A DNA stretch of 37,440 nucleotides from Anaerolineae bacterium (lineage in GTDB: Bacteria; Chloroflexota; Anaerolineae; Aggregatilineales; UBA3940), in assembly GCA_016928235.1 (NCBI GenBank), contig JAFGLD010000149.1, forward strand, positions 1-37,440, read 5' to 3'. Each line of letters starts with the position of its first letter. The stretch's first letter is position 1. The position numbers and the translations under genes are program-made. Below are positions 16,208-27,799 of the stretch, piece after piece. Under the pieces are notes generated by a model, which was given only the letters and a program-made list of their open reading frames with translations, did not search any database and was not told where the DNA came from.

Positions 16208-17395
16208 TTATGGCTCGAACACTAATTGTTCGAAGCCGGCTCGGATGATCTGGATAAATGTCCGGCCGGGTTTGAGAGGGAGTATATCTCCATCAGGAGC
16301 GACGAAGGAAAAGGCATCGCCCTCGTTGGCACGACGCCAGCGTCCTTCGAACGCCTGTCCATCGCGCAGCAACGTCATTGGACCACTACCTTCAAGCTCA
16401 ATGTACAGTGACTTCTCTTCGCCGAAATACTTCTCCGGGAACAAATCGACTTCGTCGTGATAGGCACTGATGACGATCACGTTGTCGAAGGCCAACTGCT
16501 GACCAGTGAGTGCATCGGTATGGGGAATGTTATCTGTCCAACGCAGGTAGGCGCCAATAAATGGATCGTAACGCCACTCCGCGCGAGTCCGGGCATAATC
16601 GATGGCAGCCGAGCGGGCTGCCTGTCCGCGAGGCGGTGTCAGGGAGGTGAATGCCAACCCAGGCTGCCCAAAGTTCGGTTTGGGGCGGACATTCTTTTCA
16701 GCCAGCCATTGCCGGAGCACGGCCGTATCGGTGAACAAAGTATGCTCGAATGCCAGGCCCTCACGCGGAAAACGCACAAAGTATGGCTCGCCGTACCCAA
16801 ATTGGGGGGAGATGGTGTTGTAAGGGTATAGGGGCGAGAGACGTACCATATCGATGACTCCCCGGCTGCCACCCGAGAACACCATGATCGCATCGAAAGC
16901 CCGCGCAAGCTGCATGTCGACCAGGCGAACGCTGCGCACTGAGCCGACATGCCCAACATCCCGACTGTAGAAGATGACAGCAAAGCGCGTCCACCCTCCC
17001 TCGGCGTAGTTTTCAATAACAATGTCGGCGCTGCTAATGCCGCTTTGTGGCCGTACCACCGGGGGGGAGTTCGAGACCTTGATCAGCAAAGGGCGCCGAG
17101 CTAGCACATCCGGCTCATCGACCACCAGGCCGGTGAGCGGGTTAACTTCCCGAGGGTAGCTGTCCGGGCCAATCATCTTCGGAGGGCGCATGGTGGCAGT
17201 CGGTGACGCCGTTGAGGTTGGCTCCAGGGTCGGCGAAGGCATCCGGGTGACGGTAGGTGCTGCGGCAAAACTTGGAGATGCTTCCTGTGGCGGTTGAGAA
17301 GTGTTGGGTTGACAGCCGACTAACAGAAACCAGGCTAAAAATAGGCCCGGCACAAAGCTGGTAATCCGGCTTGCATTGGCATCGATACCTGTCAT
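16208..17395 (-). CDS. DUF3048 (YerB-like) lipoprotein
   Basis: A secreted lipoprotein of 395 residues. The N-terminus has a hydrophobic segment ending in the lipobox LVGC, followed by a Ser/Pro/Thr-rich linker. The rest matches the DUF3048 family (YerB of Bacillus): VNPLTGLV, RRPLLIKVSNSP, RPQSGISSADIV, ENYAEGG.TRF, GSVRSVRLVD and a C-terminal TRAEWRYDPFIGAYLRW. The function of the family is not established. I start at the ATG at 17395; a GTG at 17413 directly behind the penicillin-binding protein stop is also possible and would add six residues. It is the last gene of the epimerase/GT4/PBP operon, which suggests a role in the envelope. Confidence 0.9.
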   Translation of the reverse strand: MTGIDANASRITSFVPGLFLAWFLLVGCQPNTSQPPQEASPSFAAAPTVTRMPSPTLEPTSTASPTATMRPPKMIGPDSYPREVNPLTGLVVDEPDVLARRPLLIKVSNSPPVVRPQSGISSADIVIENYAEGGWTRFAVIFYSRDVGHVGSVRSVRLVDMQLARAFDAIMVFSGGSRGVIDMVRLSPLYPYNTISPQFGYGEPYFVRFPREGLAFEHTLFTDTAVLRQWLAEKNVRPKPNFGQPGLAFTSLTPPRGQAARSAAIDYARTRAEWRYDPFIGAYLRWTDNIPHTDALTGQQLAFDNVIVISAYHDEVDLFPEKYFGEEKSLYIELEGSGPMTLLRDGQAFEGRWRRANEGDAFSFVAPDGDILPLKPGRTFIQIIRAGFEQLVFEP

Positions 17396-17414
17396 ACTGT
17401 GCTCTGTCCACACA

Positions 17415-20387
17415 TTAAGGATTTACTTCTATCTTAATTCGCTCGCTGACTGTGGTGTTCCCGGCTGCATCGAAGGCTCTTAGCTGAATGACATGAGTAC
17501 CTTCCGTGGTGATTAGCCATCGCTCATTGTAGGGCGAGATCGTGCTGGTTGCGATGAGCTGATCATCAACATAGAACTCAACTCGATCCATAGAAACATT
17601 GTCTGTCACGATCGGTTGGATAGCGATGTACTCATCTGCTTTTCGGAACGTCTGATCGCGGTTGGGAGTCAGCACTTGTATGGTCGGCGCGATGTTATCA
17701 ACTGTAACCTGAATGATGGATTCCTGGATTGTGCTGTCTGATCGGACGACCGTTAGCCTCAGGCTGTAAAGCCCATCCAGACCGGCTGTATCCCATAGTC
17801 CAAGCTCTCCGCTGAATACCGATTCGAGATGATCAGAGCCGGCCTGTATCCACTGGCCCGGGTTTAGCCCCTGGCCATAATCCAGCCGATAAAGCCCGAA
17901 ATTGTCAGACCGGGCATTTCCCCGTACTGTAATTGTTCCCTTGACATAACTAAAAGGCTTGGGAGCAGTGATGGCAACGTTGCCGGCTGCGCCGGGCGCG
18001 TTAAGGGTATCGTATTCAGTTGGCGGTTGTGGAATGCCTGCCTCGCGCACCCAATCGGCTGCTTCAGCGGGTAGCACCTGATACACACGCTCCTCGACCA
18101 GGCCGGCAGGTGTGTAGACTGTGGCCAGGAGATTGGTCTCCTTGTTGATCTGGAAGGGCAGAAAAACATTGTCGTATGCGCTGGGCTCACTCCCCTGGCG
18201 AAAGATCTCCTGACGGGTAGGACAGTAAGAGGTTGGCAACAAGCCGGAAACCTGGCACACAGTCATCTCAGTGATATCTTCAGGACGCTGCCATGTCTCG
18301 ATAGGCAGGTCGCGGTGCATATATTCCATCACCCCATGCCAGATAGGCGCAGCGCCTACAATGGCCGGCATATCCTGCATCGGGCTGTTATCTGTATTAC
18401 CCATCCACACGCCGACGACAAATTGTGGCGTATAGCCCATCGACCAGTTATCCCGGTAATCATTCGTTGTTCCTGTTTTGACTGCGGCGGGCCGATCAAG
18501 CAGTAGTGCGCTGTTGGCGCCTACGCTGGGGATACGCGCCTCTTCGTCGGAGAGGATATCGTTGATGAGATATGATAGAGAGGGCTCGACGACCACATTG
18601 CTGTTAAACGTATTTCCCTTGCCATACTCCCACAGGGGATTTCCCTGTTGATCTTCGACGCGCAAAATGAGAGTCGGATCCAGTGTCCGGAATCCCGGTC
18701 TGCGTTGATCGGGAAAGATGGGGCGCCCGCTCATCTGTCCCATGTTGGCAAAGACGCTATAAGCATAGGTCATATCGTATAGGGTGACCTCGCCGCCGCC
18801 CAGTGTTAAGGAGAGACCATACTGGTCGAGCCCGCGGTCCAGCGTGTTGATCCCCATGATATGTGCTGTGCGGATCAGGCTATCGATGCCCACCCAGCTG
18901 AGCACCTGTACGGCCGGGACGTTGTACGAGTTTGCCAGCGCGCTTCGAATGCTCTGTGGCCCATGGAACTGGCGATCGACATTTTCAGGTACGTAGGGTT
19001 GGTTGCTCCCTATATTGAAGGCAGTACGCACATCCAAGGTCATCGTCGCCGGCGTGTGTCCTTGCTCAAAAGCTGTCAGGTATGTAAAAGGCTTGATGGC
19101 CGATCCGGGCTGTCGCTCCGCGGTGGCAACATTGAAATTGCCGGCAATTGCCGTATTGTAGTAATCGAGACTGCCCATCATGGCCAGGACTTCACCGGTC
19201 TTGACCCTCATGACGACGACAGCGGCATTGTTGACGAGGTGATCGATATCTTGATCTTGGGCGGCAATAGGATATAGATAGTCAGCAGCGTCACATTTCG
19301 ATCCGTCTCCGGCAGGAATAACCGTCGTTGGGGATTGGCCGGATAGTCGGGCGACATGTGACCGTGCCGCGCATTCGATCTGAAGGAAGAGGGGATAGTC
19401 TAAAGTGGTATAGACCGTCAGCCCTCCCCGATAGACCAAATCAGGCCCGATCTCCGGCATTGTTTCCAGTTGTTTGCGTGCTGCAATCGAAAAATGCGGG
19501 GCCAGTAGATCGAACCGCTGCTCCAGCGGCCTGACGATGAGTGGAGCGGCAAAAGCAATATCGGCCTGTTCACGGCTGATATAACCTTGCTCAACCATGA
19601 TATCCAACACCCTCTTTTGACGCTCTTTGGCCAGATCGTAATTGTCGATCGGGTTCAAGGCCGGTGACTGCGGAATGGCAGCCAGCATCGACGATTCGGC
19701 CAGGGTCAGTTCTCTGGCCGGCTTGCCGAAGTAAACATGCGCGGCAGCTTCGACACCATAAGCCAGATTGCCGTAGAAGTTGGTGTTGAGGTACCACTCC
19801 AGGATCTCGTCCTTGGTCCAGGCATCGCTGATCCGGACGGCCAGGATGAGTTCCCTCATTTTGCGGTCGAAGGTTAAGGCTGTGCGTTCAGAAGGATCAA
19901 TCAAGGTGTTCTTAATCAACTGCTGTGTGATCGATGATCCGCCGTGCGCTGTACCGCTCGTAAAGTTAGTCCAGATTGCTCTTGCAATGCCCTCCGCATT
20001 ATAGCCGGGATTTTGGTAAAAGGTCTTATCCTCAATAGCAATGGTTGCCTGGCGCATATCGACGGGAATATCGGACAACCTGGCCCAGGTCCGATCACCG
20101 CCCAGGGGGTCGATGATCTCATAGAGCAAATGCTGGCCGGTCCGGTCGTAGATTTTCGTGGTCTCGAAGTCTGATTCGAGCTTGATTTGATCCGGCTGAG
20201 GAAGCTGCTGTGCATAGTAAGCATAGACGCTGATCACACTCCCCAGCCCAAACATAGACGTTAAGAAATTCAAGCCGATAAAGCTGATAGTGAACACGAT
20301 CAACCATCGCAATGCTAATTGCACGCCGGTACGGGTGCGCAGCCGCTTAAAGCGTCGTCGATGGATAATACGTCGTGTTGTGGTCAT
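17415..20387 (-). CDS. Class A penicillin-binding protein with C-terminal Ig-like domains
   Basis: A bifunctional peptidoglycan synthase of 990 residues. A basic cytosolic start and one membrane helix (about 24-58) lead to the GT51 transglycosylase domain with catalytic E119 (AIEDKTFY) and GGSSITQQL. The transpeptidase domain has S429-A-I-K432 (PGSAIKPFTY), S487-Y-N489 and K637-T-G-T640, so all three active-site motifs are intact. The last 190 residues look like two Ig/Big-like beta domains (VKGTITVRGNA, then DNIAPTIQVLTPN with VEFYVDDQL), as in glycan-binding tails. The ATG overlaps the stop of the glycosyltransferase gene by ATGA and GGAGG lies ten bases ahead. The lipoprotein gene follows at once. 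Confidence 0.96.
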   Translation of the reverse strand: MTTTRRIIHRRRFKRLRTRTGVQLALRWLIVFTISFIGLNFLTSMFGLGSVISVYAYYAQQLPQPDQIKLESDFETTKIYDRTGQHLLYEIIDPLGGDRTWARLSDIPVDMRQATIAIEDKTFYQNPGYNAEGIARAIWTNFTSGTAHGGSSITQQLIKNTLIDPSERTALTFDRKMRELILAVRISDAWTKDEILEWYLNTNFYGNLAYGVEAAAHVYFGKPARELTLAESSMLAAIPQSPALNPIDNYDLAKERQKRVLDIMVEQGYISREQADIAFAAPLIVRPLEQRFDLLAPHFSIAARKQLETMPEIGPDLVYRGGLTVYTTLDYPLFLQIECAARSHVARLSGQSPTTVIPAGDGSKCDAADYLYPIAAQDQDIDHLVNNAAVVVMRVKTGEVLAMMGSLDYYNTAIAGNFNVATAERQPGSAIKPFTYLTAFEQGHTPATMTLDVRTAFNIGSNQPYVPENVDRQFHGPQSIRSALANSYNVPAVQVLSWVGIDSLIRTAHIMGINTLDRGLDQYGLSLTLGGGEVTLYDMTYAYSVFANMGQMSGRPIFPDQRRPGFRTLDPTLILRVEDQQGNPLWEYGKGNTFNSNVVVEPSLSYLINDILSDEEARIPSVGANSALLLDRPAAVKTGTTNDYRDNWSMGYTPQFVVGVWMGNTDNSPMQDMPAIVGAAPIWHGVMEYMHRDLPIETWQRPEDITEMTVCQVSGLLPTSYCPTRQEIFRQGSEPSAYDNVFLPFQINKETNLLATVYTPAGLVEERVYQVLPAEAADWVREAGIPQPPTEYDTLNAPGAAGNVAITAPKPFSYVKGTITVRGNARSDNFGLYRLDYGQGLNPGQWIQAGSDHLESVFSGELGLWDTAGLDGLYSLRLTVVRSDSTIQESIIQVTVDNIAPTIQVLTPNRDQTFRKADEYIAIQPIVTDNVSMDRVEFYVDDQLIATSTISPYNERWLITTEGTHVIQLRAFDAAGNTTVSERIKIEVNP

Positions 20388-21607
20388 TGCCGACAATCCT
20401 CCCTTTGCGCCAAGGCATACCCCTTCCGAGCGAGTAATTCCAGATACAAATGCCGCAGATCGGCAATCAGGCGGGCAGAATCGTAGTGTCTCAATGCCCA
20501 CTCCTTTGCCTTCAAGACGTGAGGATACCCCCTGGCGCGCAACTCGGCCAGGATCGCTTCCGCCAGGGCGGTTGGATCATCGGGTGGAACCAACTTTCCC
20601 AGATCGCCCCGCCGCAGCACATCAGGGACACCGCCAACTGCTGTTGCAACCACAGGCACGCCGGCCGCCATAGCTTCAATGATCGAGACTGGTGTGCCCT
20701 CGTTGCGTGAGGTCAGCACCAGCACGGTCGTATCGGCATAGATGGTGGGTAGATCGCGGCGCCAGCCGGTAAAGTGGACAACATTGTCAAGGCCAGTCTG
20801 CCGGGCGAGACCCTCCAATTCAGCACGGCGCTCGCCGTCGCCAACAATGACAAAGCGTACGTCAGGCATTTCCTTCGAAACAAGCTGTGCTGCCGCCAGG
20901 AAAAGCTCGTGATTTTTAATCGGAACCAATCGTCCGACAATTGTCACTATCGGCGTGTCATTCGGATAGTCCAACTCCTCGAGCAGCATACCACGCAGCT
21001 TGTCACCATCGGCCAATGGAGACAGGTTGAGACCAAGCGGCACCACCCGGATCCGGTCCGGGGGGGCAATGCGAAAAGCCAGCAGGTCACCTCGAAGCGT
21101 GTCGCTGATCGTCAGGATTGCATCGGACAGTCTGGCTGTCAATCGATCCACCGTGATGAAGGCAGTCGTCTTCAGCCGGTTGAAATAGCCGTAAAAAACG
21201 TGTCCGTGATAGGTATGGATGATCACCGGGACGCCGCTGAGCCGGGCTGCTAATCGGCCCAAAAAGCCGGCCTTGGCGGTATGTGTATGAACGATGTGAG
21301 GGCGCTCCCGGCGCATCAGACGAACCAGTGCAATCAATGCTCTGATATCGTCCAGCGGCGAGATCTCACGACCAAGCTCCGGGATGATGATTGGCCGAAC
21401 CCCCATCTCGCCGGCCAGGTAGCCCATGTCACCCTCGGCCTGGCCAACCTGGCCGGCCACGAGAATGCTCGAGAAAGCAGAATCCTGCAATCCGGCAGCC
21501 AACAGAGAGACATGAATAGCCGGACCGCCAACGTTCAACCGGGCGATAATCCTCATGATGCGGATGGGCTCGGATAAGTGATGCATCTGTGGCCTGCGAT
21601 AGGTCAT
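20384..21607 (-). CDS. GT4-family glycosyltransferase
   Basis: A 407-residue GT-B fold glycosyltransferase that adds a sugar from a nucleotide donor to an envelope glycan or lipid. The N-terminal Glyco_transf_4 half has RLNVGGPAIHV, HIVHTHTAKAGFLGR and HTYHGHVF; the C-terminal half has VGRLVPIKNHELF, VGDGERR and the EX7E-type motif EGTPVSIIEAMAAGVPVV. There is no signal peptide; attachment to the membrane surface is likely from family habit. I start at the ATG at 21607, which overlaps the epimerase stop by ATGA; a start 18 bases upstream is also open. Co-translation with a sugar-nucleotide epimerase and a penicillin-binding protein ties it to wall or capsule assembly. Confidence 0.94.
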   Translation of the reverse strand: MTYRRPQMHHLSEPIRIMRIIARLNVGGPAIHVSLLAAGLQDSAFSSILVAGQVGQAEGDMGYLAGEMGVRPIIIPELGREISPLDDIRALIALVRLMRRERPHIVHTHTAKAGFLGRLAARLSGVPVIIHTYHGHVFYGYFNRLKTTAFITVDRLTARLSDAILTISDTLRGDLLAFRIAPPDRIRVVPLGLNLSPLADGDKLRGMLLEELDYPNDTPIVTIVGRLVPIKNHELFLAAAQLVSKEMPDVRFVIVGDGERRAELEGLARQTGLDNVVHFTGWRRDLPTIYADTTVLVLTSRNEGTPVSIIEAMAAGVPVVATAVGGVPDVLRRGDLGKLVPPDDPTALAEAILAELRARGYPHVLKAKEWALRHYDSARLIADLRHLYLELLARKGYALAQREDCRQ

Positions 21608-22548
21608 GATTGCTGTCGATACCATTCGATCGTTTGCTGCAACCCGTCAATCAGGGAAGCCTGGGGGTGGTAGCCCATCGCGTTTTTTGCTTTGGTAATA
21701 TCTGCCCGCGAGTGTTTGATATCACCCGGCCGTACCTCTTCGTAAACTGCATTAACTCCCTGTCCTGTCAGCTCCCGGAGCGCGTCGAGCAGCCCGTTGA
21801 GAGAAATCTGCCCTCCCATTGCCACATTGAAGAATTCTCCGCAGACATTCTCTGAGGGAACAGTCGCTGCCAGCAGGTTGGCATTCACAACGTTCTCGAC
21901 ATAGGTAAAATCGCGCGTTTGCTCTCCGTCGCCATAGATAGTCGGTGCTCGCCCCTCAAGCAAGGCAGTGATAAACAATGGAATTACTGCGGCATACATA
22001 CTCTGGGGATCCTGGTGGGGGCCAAAAACGTTGAAGTACCGCAAAGCAACGGTTTCCAGACCATAGACCTGGTAAAAGACCTGGCAATATCGCTCTGCTG
22101 CCAGCTTGGCCACACCATAAGGGGAAATCGGCAGAGGCTGCATCGTTTCCACCTTGGCCAGGTTGGGATCCTGGTCGCCATAGATAGACGACGATGAAGC
22201 AAACACCACTCGCCTGACGCCGGCATCTCTCGCCGCAACCAAAACGTGCAGGGTGCCGTTAACGTTTGCCTCGTTCGAGCCCAATGGGTTCTCGACAGAT
22301 TTGGCTACCGAGGGCATTGCGCCTTGATGCAACACAACCTCAATGTCTTGGACGGCACGACGAACATCGTCCAACACAGTCAGATCACCTTCGATCAAGT
22401 CGATCTGCGCCATGCAGTCCTGCAAATTGCTGCGTTTGCCCGTCGAGAAGTTGTCCAGGACACGGACAGCATGGCTCTGAGACAGCAGTGTCTTGACCAG
22501 GTTCGAGCCAATAAAACCGGCCCCACCGGTTACGAGGTAGTTACTCAT
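21604..22548 (-). CDS. NAD-dependent sugar-nucleotide epimerase/dehydratase
   Basis: An extended short-chain dehydrogenase of 314 residues, most like UDP-glucose 4-epimerase or WbpP-type UDP-GlcNAc epimerases. The Rossmann start has TGGAGFIG at 7-14, D32 for NAD ribose binding (VLDNFSTG), the catalytic SSSSIYG region and Y144-xxx-K148 (SPYGVAK). Late motifs RYFNVFGPHQDP, IYGDGEQTRDFTYV and GYHPQASLIDGL fit the family. The exact substrate cannot be read. AAGGA precedes the ATG. It is first in an operon with GT4, penicillin-binding protein and DUF3048 genes and probably supplies the sugar donor. Confidence 0.94.
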   Translation of the reverse strand: MSNYLVTGGAGFIGSNLVKTLLSQSHAVRVLDNFSTGKRSNLQDCMAQIDLIEGDLTVLDDVRRAVQDIEVVLHQGAMPSVAKSVENPLGSNEANVNGTLHVLVAARDAGVRRVVFASSSSIYGDQDPNLAKVETMQPLPISPYGVAKLAAERYCQVFYQVYGLETVALRYFNVFGPHQDPQSMYAAVIPLFITALLEGRAPTIYGDGEQTRDFTYVENVVNANLLAATVPSENVCGEFFNVAMGGQISLNGLLDALRELTGQGVNAVYEEVRPGDIKHSRADITKAKNAMGYHPQASLIDGLQQTIEWYRQQS

Positions 22549-22779
22549 ATGATGGTTATTCCTTCTTTTAGATTGAAATGTTGATGTTCAAAAATCCATC
22601 ATCGCGGATGACAGAAGATGTTCAATACTGATCGGTGAAAAACTGAGCCCCCATGGCTGTCTTTGGGGTCCTTTCCCTGGATTATTGAGAAGATATGCCT
22701 GGATTTCGTACCTGATGCCATCGTTGGTGGCAGATGAGAATGGCGTAGTCGGTAGCTCAGTCATTGGGTGGCGAACAGT

Positions 22780-25320
22780 TCAAGATGGCATTTTCTTAGA
22801 TTTGGATGTATCAGCCAACCCCTCTATTTGTGGCTTGTTTGCAGTAATCCGTTGTGTCCTGGTCTGGCCCTTAAGCTCTATTTTGGGCTGCTTTCCAGGT
22901 CTCGGCTTAAACTGAATTTTCTGCTGTTCCTGGACAGGCGCTTCAGTCTGGCCATTCTTCTGTATTTTTGGCTCGATTTTGGGCTCAGGCCGTTCCTTAA
23001 TCGGCATTCTGTATGGTGATGTCTCCGCTGCCTGTGGCTGCCATCTGTCGAAAGACGCGCCTCGTATCCCAATCATCGGCGCGGGCAGTGGCGTCAGCAC
23101 CTTCTTGAAGCTGATCAGCGCGGACCGGCCGGCGGCCCGCACGACCTTGAAATCGACCTCCATCTGGTGTGGATAAAGCATCAGCACCAAATCTGCCGGG
23201 AGTTTAACATTCCCAGAGAATCTGGCAACAGGCGATTTTTCCTTATTCCCATAGCGTGGCGACTGCCAGCCGTCTTCCAGAGACAGCTTAAGCGGAAAGT
23301 CGCCCAGAGGTAGGACGATCAGGTTCGCGCCCTGCTCAGACTCGGTGCGGACAGCATTGTTGGTTCGATCCATACGAATGGGCATAGCGTTAAAGTGAAA
23401 CCAGAGCGAAACTTCTGCCTCCTGCTTTGTGTCTCCTTCAGGCTCAGAGGCCGCCCGCAGCTGATCGTGCAGCACCCATAGCTTTGCCACCTTGTCGAAC
23501 CAGATCTGGCGGCGGTGAACAACACCCGGGTTAAGCCTGGCATAGCCATTGTGAGAAGCATCGAAGAGGTCATAAGCTGTTTGGGATATCCAGTGGTGGA
23601 TGGTGACGTGAGCATCCTCGGTCAGCCGGAACAAGCCGTTATCATCAGGGATGCGGTTGATCTCTTCGTTCGCTATTTGGAGTGTGTTGTGGTAAGCCGT
23701 CGAACGAAACTTGTTGCGGATTGGGGGATCTGATGTGTACAGATAGCTGCCTGGATCGATCAGGAATATCTTACCATAAGCGGCCAGAGTGATCCCCAAC
23801 GTATCGTTATGTGCATAACCTCCAGCGCCGTCCTGGCCGACAGGCCCCGCGTCGATTGCCAGATGAAAGTCCTGGTTTCGCATGACATACAAACCACCGG
23901 CCTCGAATCCGCGCGTATCGACAACATCCTGCAGACCAACCGGACGGCGCGCCAGGGCACGCGCCTGCACCCGGACCCCCCGCCTGACATCGACCCAGTT
24001 GTCGGATGCCGACTCGTCTGGTCGCTGGACGGTACGGGTGAGGACATCAGTGAACCGGGCTGCCGCATCGGACGCAAAGCACCAGAAGGCGTCCTGCCAC
24101 TCTTCGCCTGCGGCAATAGACCAGCCCCTTGTTGTCGGCTCGATGAATCCTGCCCATTCACTTAGCTCGCGTTCGAGTATCAAGGAGCCCAGCGCCAGTA
24201 AGTGGCGATGATCTTGGCTGACACGAGCTGAGTCGCTGTAGACAGTCAGGATGTGCAAGCGATCATCCCCTGCATCACCGATATTGGGCGCCATTCCGTC
24301 CGGCTGTGTATAAGTCATGATCACGTCCAGCATCGATCGAAGCCTGGCCTGCACAGTCTCCAACAGAGGAATCCCATTGATGACGCACAGCCCGGCCACG
24401 CTCAAAGCTGTCTCGGTAATCAGGCGGTGATAAGAGGTGGAAGCCTCGCTGCTCATACCGTCCGGATAAACCTGCCGCTCCAGCTCTTCCCACAATTTCT
24501 GGAGCCCAACCGACTTCCAACGCGCAGCTTCGGGGAATTCGGGGAAGAGGATGCCCAGATAGGCAAGCCCAGCCAGGTTTACAATCAGCCGGCTGGTATG
24601 CGGCCAGCTTGCATCCAGACGTTTGAGCAAATATTCGCCATGTTCGCGTAGGCTGGCCAGCCACAGAGCCAGAAAAGAGGGTGTCAGGGCCTCAGATTCG
24701 ATAATGCAATAGTAAGCCCAGATCCAGTTCACTGTCCGGATGGCCACGGTCATTGGGTCAGCCCAATTGACTCCAAATTCGTAGGGGTTGGTTTTAATCC
24801 AGTGTGTAATCTGGTCGACGATCTCCTGGGCATACGATTCGTTCAATGTATATAGATAAGCCTGTCCTAGACGAACTGCATGGTAAAAGCGGCTTAGCTC
24901 CCAGGGAATACGTACGTCATAGCCACCCTTCGAATCGGCAAGCTTCAGGCGGGTGAAGTGTTCAACAGGCCAGGTATGCTCATTCCTGAAGTCCGTATGC
25001 CAATCGATCTCTGTGTCCAGTTGATATTCCCCAAAACCAAGCACATCGAAGCGATGACTTTTGATCTTATCGGCCTGATCGAGCGTGATCCGGCACGCTT
25101 CGGGAAAGAATTTGGCTAATAATGCCGCCTGCTCCGGGATCAATCCATAGAAGCGCGGAATCTGCCGCACACGGATTTGAGCGGCTATGTCCTGAATAGA
25201 AGAGCCTACTTTGATCGTGCGTGGCCTGGTAGGAGCTGTACGGGCTTGCACGCCTTTGAGGATGCGCTGCCAGGTAACCTGTGCTAAATGTCGTGCTGGG
25301 ACTGACTGTTGCTTATTCAT
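22780..25320 (-). CDS. Heparinase II/III-family protein
   Basis: An 846-residue polysaccharide-lyase-like protein. An alpha-helical toroid (about 60-420, with FGVNWADPMTVAIRTVNW and YPDGMSSEASTSYHRL) is followed by the Heparinase_II_III beta domain (about 470-740, with GGLYVMRN, GGYAHNDTLGI, LIDPGSYLYT and STAYHNTLQI). The paired YHR and AHND motifs match the Tyr/His catalytic region of the fold. There is no signal peptide, which is common for members found in bacterial capsule clusters. The last 85 residues are Gln/Lys/Pro-rich and look disordered and basic (for example KIEPKIQKNGQTEAP). It lies 231 bases before the epimerase on the same strand. Confidence 0.9.
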   Translation of the reverse strand: MNKQQSVPARHLAQVTWQRILKGVQARTAPTRPRTIKVGSSIQDIAAQIRVRQIPRFYGLIPEQAALLAKFFPEACRITLDQADKIKSHRFDVLGFGEYQLDTEIDWHTDFRNEHTWPVEHFTRLKLADSKGGYDVRIPWELSRFYHAVRLGQAYLYTLNESYAQEIVDQITHWIKTNPYEFGVNWADPMTVAIRTVNWIWAYYCIIESEALTPSFLALWLASLREHGEYLLKRLDASWPHTSRLIVNLAGLAYLGILFPEFPEAARWKSVGLQKLWEELERQVYPDGMSSEASTSYHRLITETALSVAGLCVINGIPLLETVQARLRSMLDVIMTYTQPDGMAPNIGDAGDDRLHILTVYSDSARVSQDHRHLLALGSLILERELSEWAGFIEPTTRGWSIAAGEEWQDAFWCFASDAAARFTDVLTRTVQRPDESASDNWVDVRRGVRVQARALARRPVGLQDVVDTRGFEAGGLYVMRNQDFHLAIDAGPVGQDGAGGYAHNDTLGITLAAYGKIFLIDPGSYLYTSDPPIRNKFRSTAYHNTLQIANEEINRIPDDNGLFRLTEDAHVTIHHWISQTAYDLFDASHNGYARLNPGVVHRRQIWFDKVAKLWVLHDQLRAASEPEGDTKQEAEVSLWFHFNAMPIRMDRTNNAVRTESEQGANLIVLPLGDFPLKLSLEDGWQSPRYGNKEKSPVARFSGNVKLPADLVLMLYPHQMEVDFKVVRAAGRSALISFKKVLTPLPAPMIGIRGASFDRWQPQAAETSPYRMPIKERPEPKIEPKIQKNGQTEAPVQEQQKIQFKPRPGKQPKIELKGQTRTQRITANKPQIEGLADTSKSKKMPS

Positions 25321-25369
25321 ACCAATTTCACAATTCGAAGGTCGGTAAAGGTAAATGCGTAGCCATCAA

Positions 25370-25382
25370 CCTGATAATCAGG
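25370..25382. promoter_or_regulatory. Palindrome, candidate operator
   Basis: CCTGAT, one central A, then ATCAGG form a perfect 13-base palindrome. It lies 50 bases upstream of the heparinase start and 30 bases behind the -35 box of the phosphorylase promoter, so one regulator could affect both genes. Binding is inferred. Confidence 0.35.
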
Positions 25383-25411
25383 ACTTAATCACTTACATTA
25401 CACTTACAGAT

Positions 25412-25440
25412 TTGACGCCGGATTCGCTCCCGGCTAGAAT
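25412..25440 (+). promoter_or_regulatory. Promoter of the glucan phosphorylase operon
   Basis: TTGACG (25412-25417) and TAGAAT (25435-25440) are 17 bases apart, close to the sigma-A consensus. The spacer itself holds a GCCGG/CCGGC inverted repeat (25417-25434). The expected start near 25447 leaves a leader of about 184 bases. Confidence 0.65.
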
Positions 25441-25525
25441 CCATCCGTTCTATCTTTACTTTCGCCAGGATGTCTACAGGTCATTTGATGTTGAAGATTT
25501 GAAGCATCCAATGACAACAATCTGA

Positions 25526-25598
25526 TGTGGTTATTCTACCACAGAAAGGACAGCTAGATACGTTCCTGCCGCTCAATACCGGCATAAGGATTTGCCGG
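25526..25598 (+). other. Two inverted repeats in the phosphorylase leader
   Basis: TGTGGT/ACCACA (25526-25531 and 25538-25543) and CCGGCA/TGCCGG (25579-25584 and 25593-25598) are two perfect six-base stems within the predicted untranslated leader. They may fold as small hairpins or be operator sites; neither matches a riboswitch that I know. Confidence 0.35.
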
Positions 25599-25630
25599 TC
25601 ACGATGGGAACGCAGAGCTGAAATAAGCTT

Positions 25631-27795
<2,165 letters not shown>

Positions 27796-27799
<4 letters not shown>

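Larger units (their letters stand above)
25321..25630. other. Divergent control region between heparinase and phosphorylase genes
   Basis: This 310-base region has a good rightward promoter at 25412-25440 and three inverted repeats at 25370-25382, 25526-25543 and 25579-25598. No ORF in it can be supported. The leftward promoter for the heparinase gene was not identified. Confidence 0.55.
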
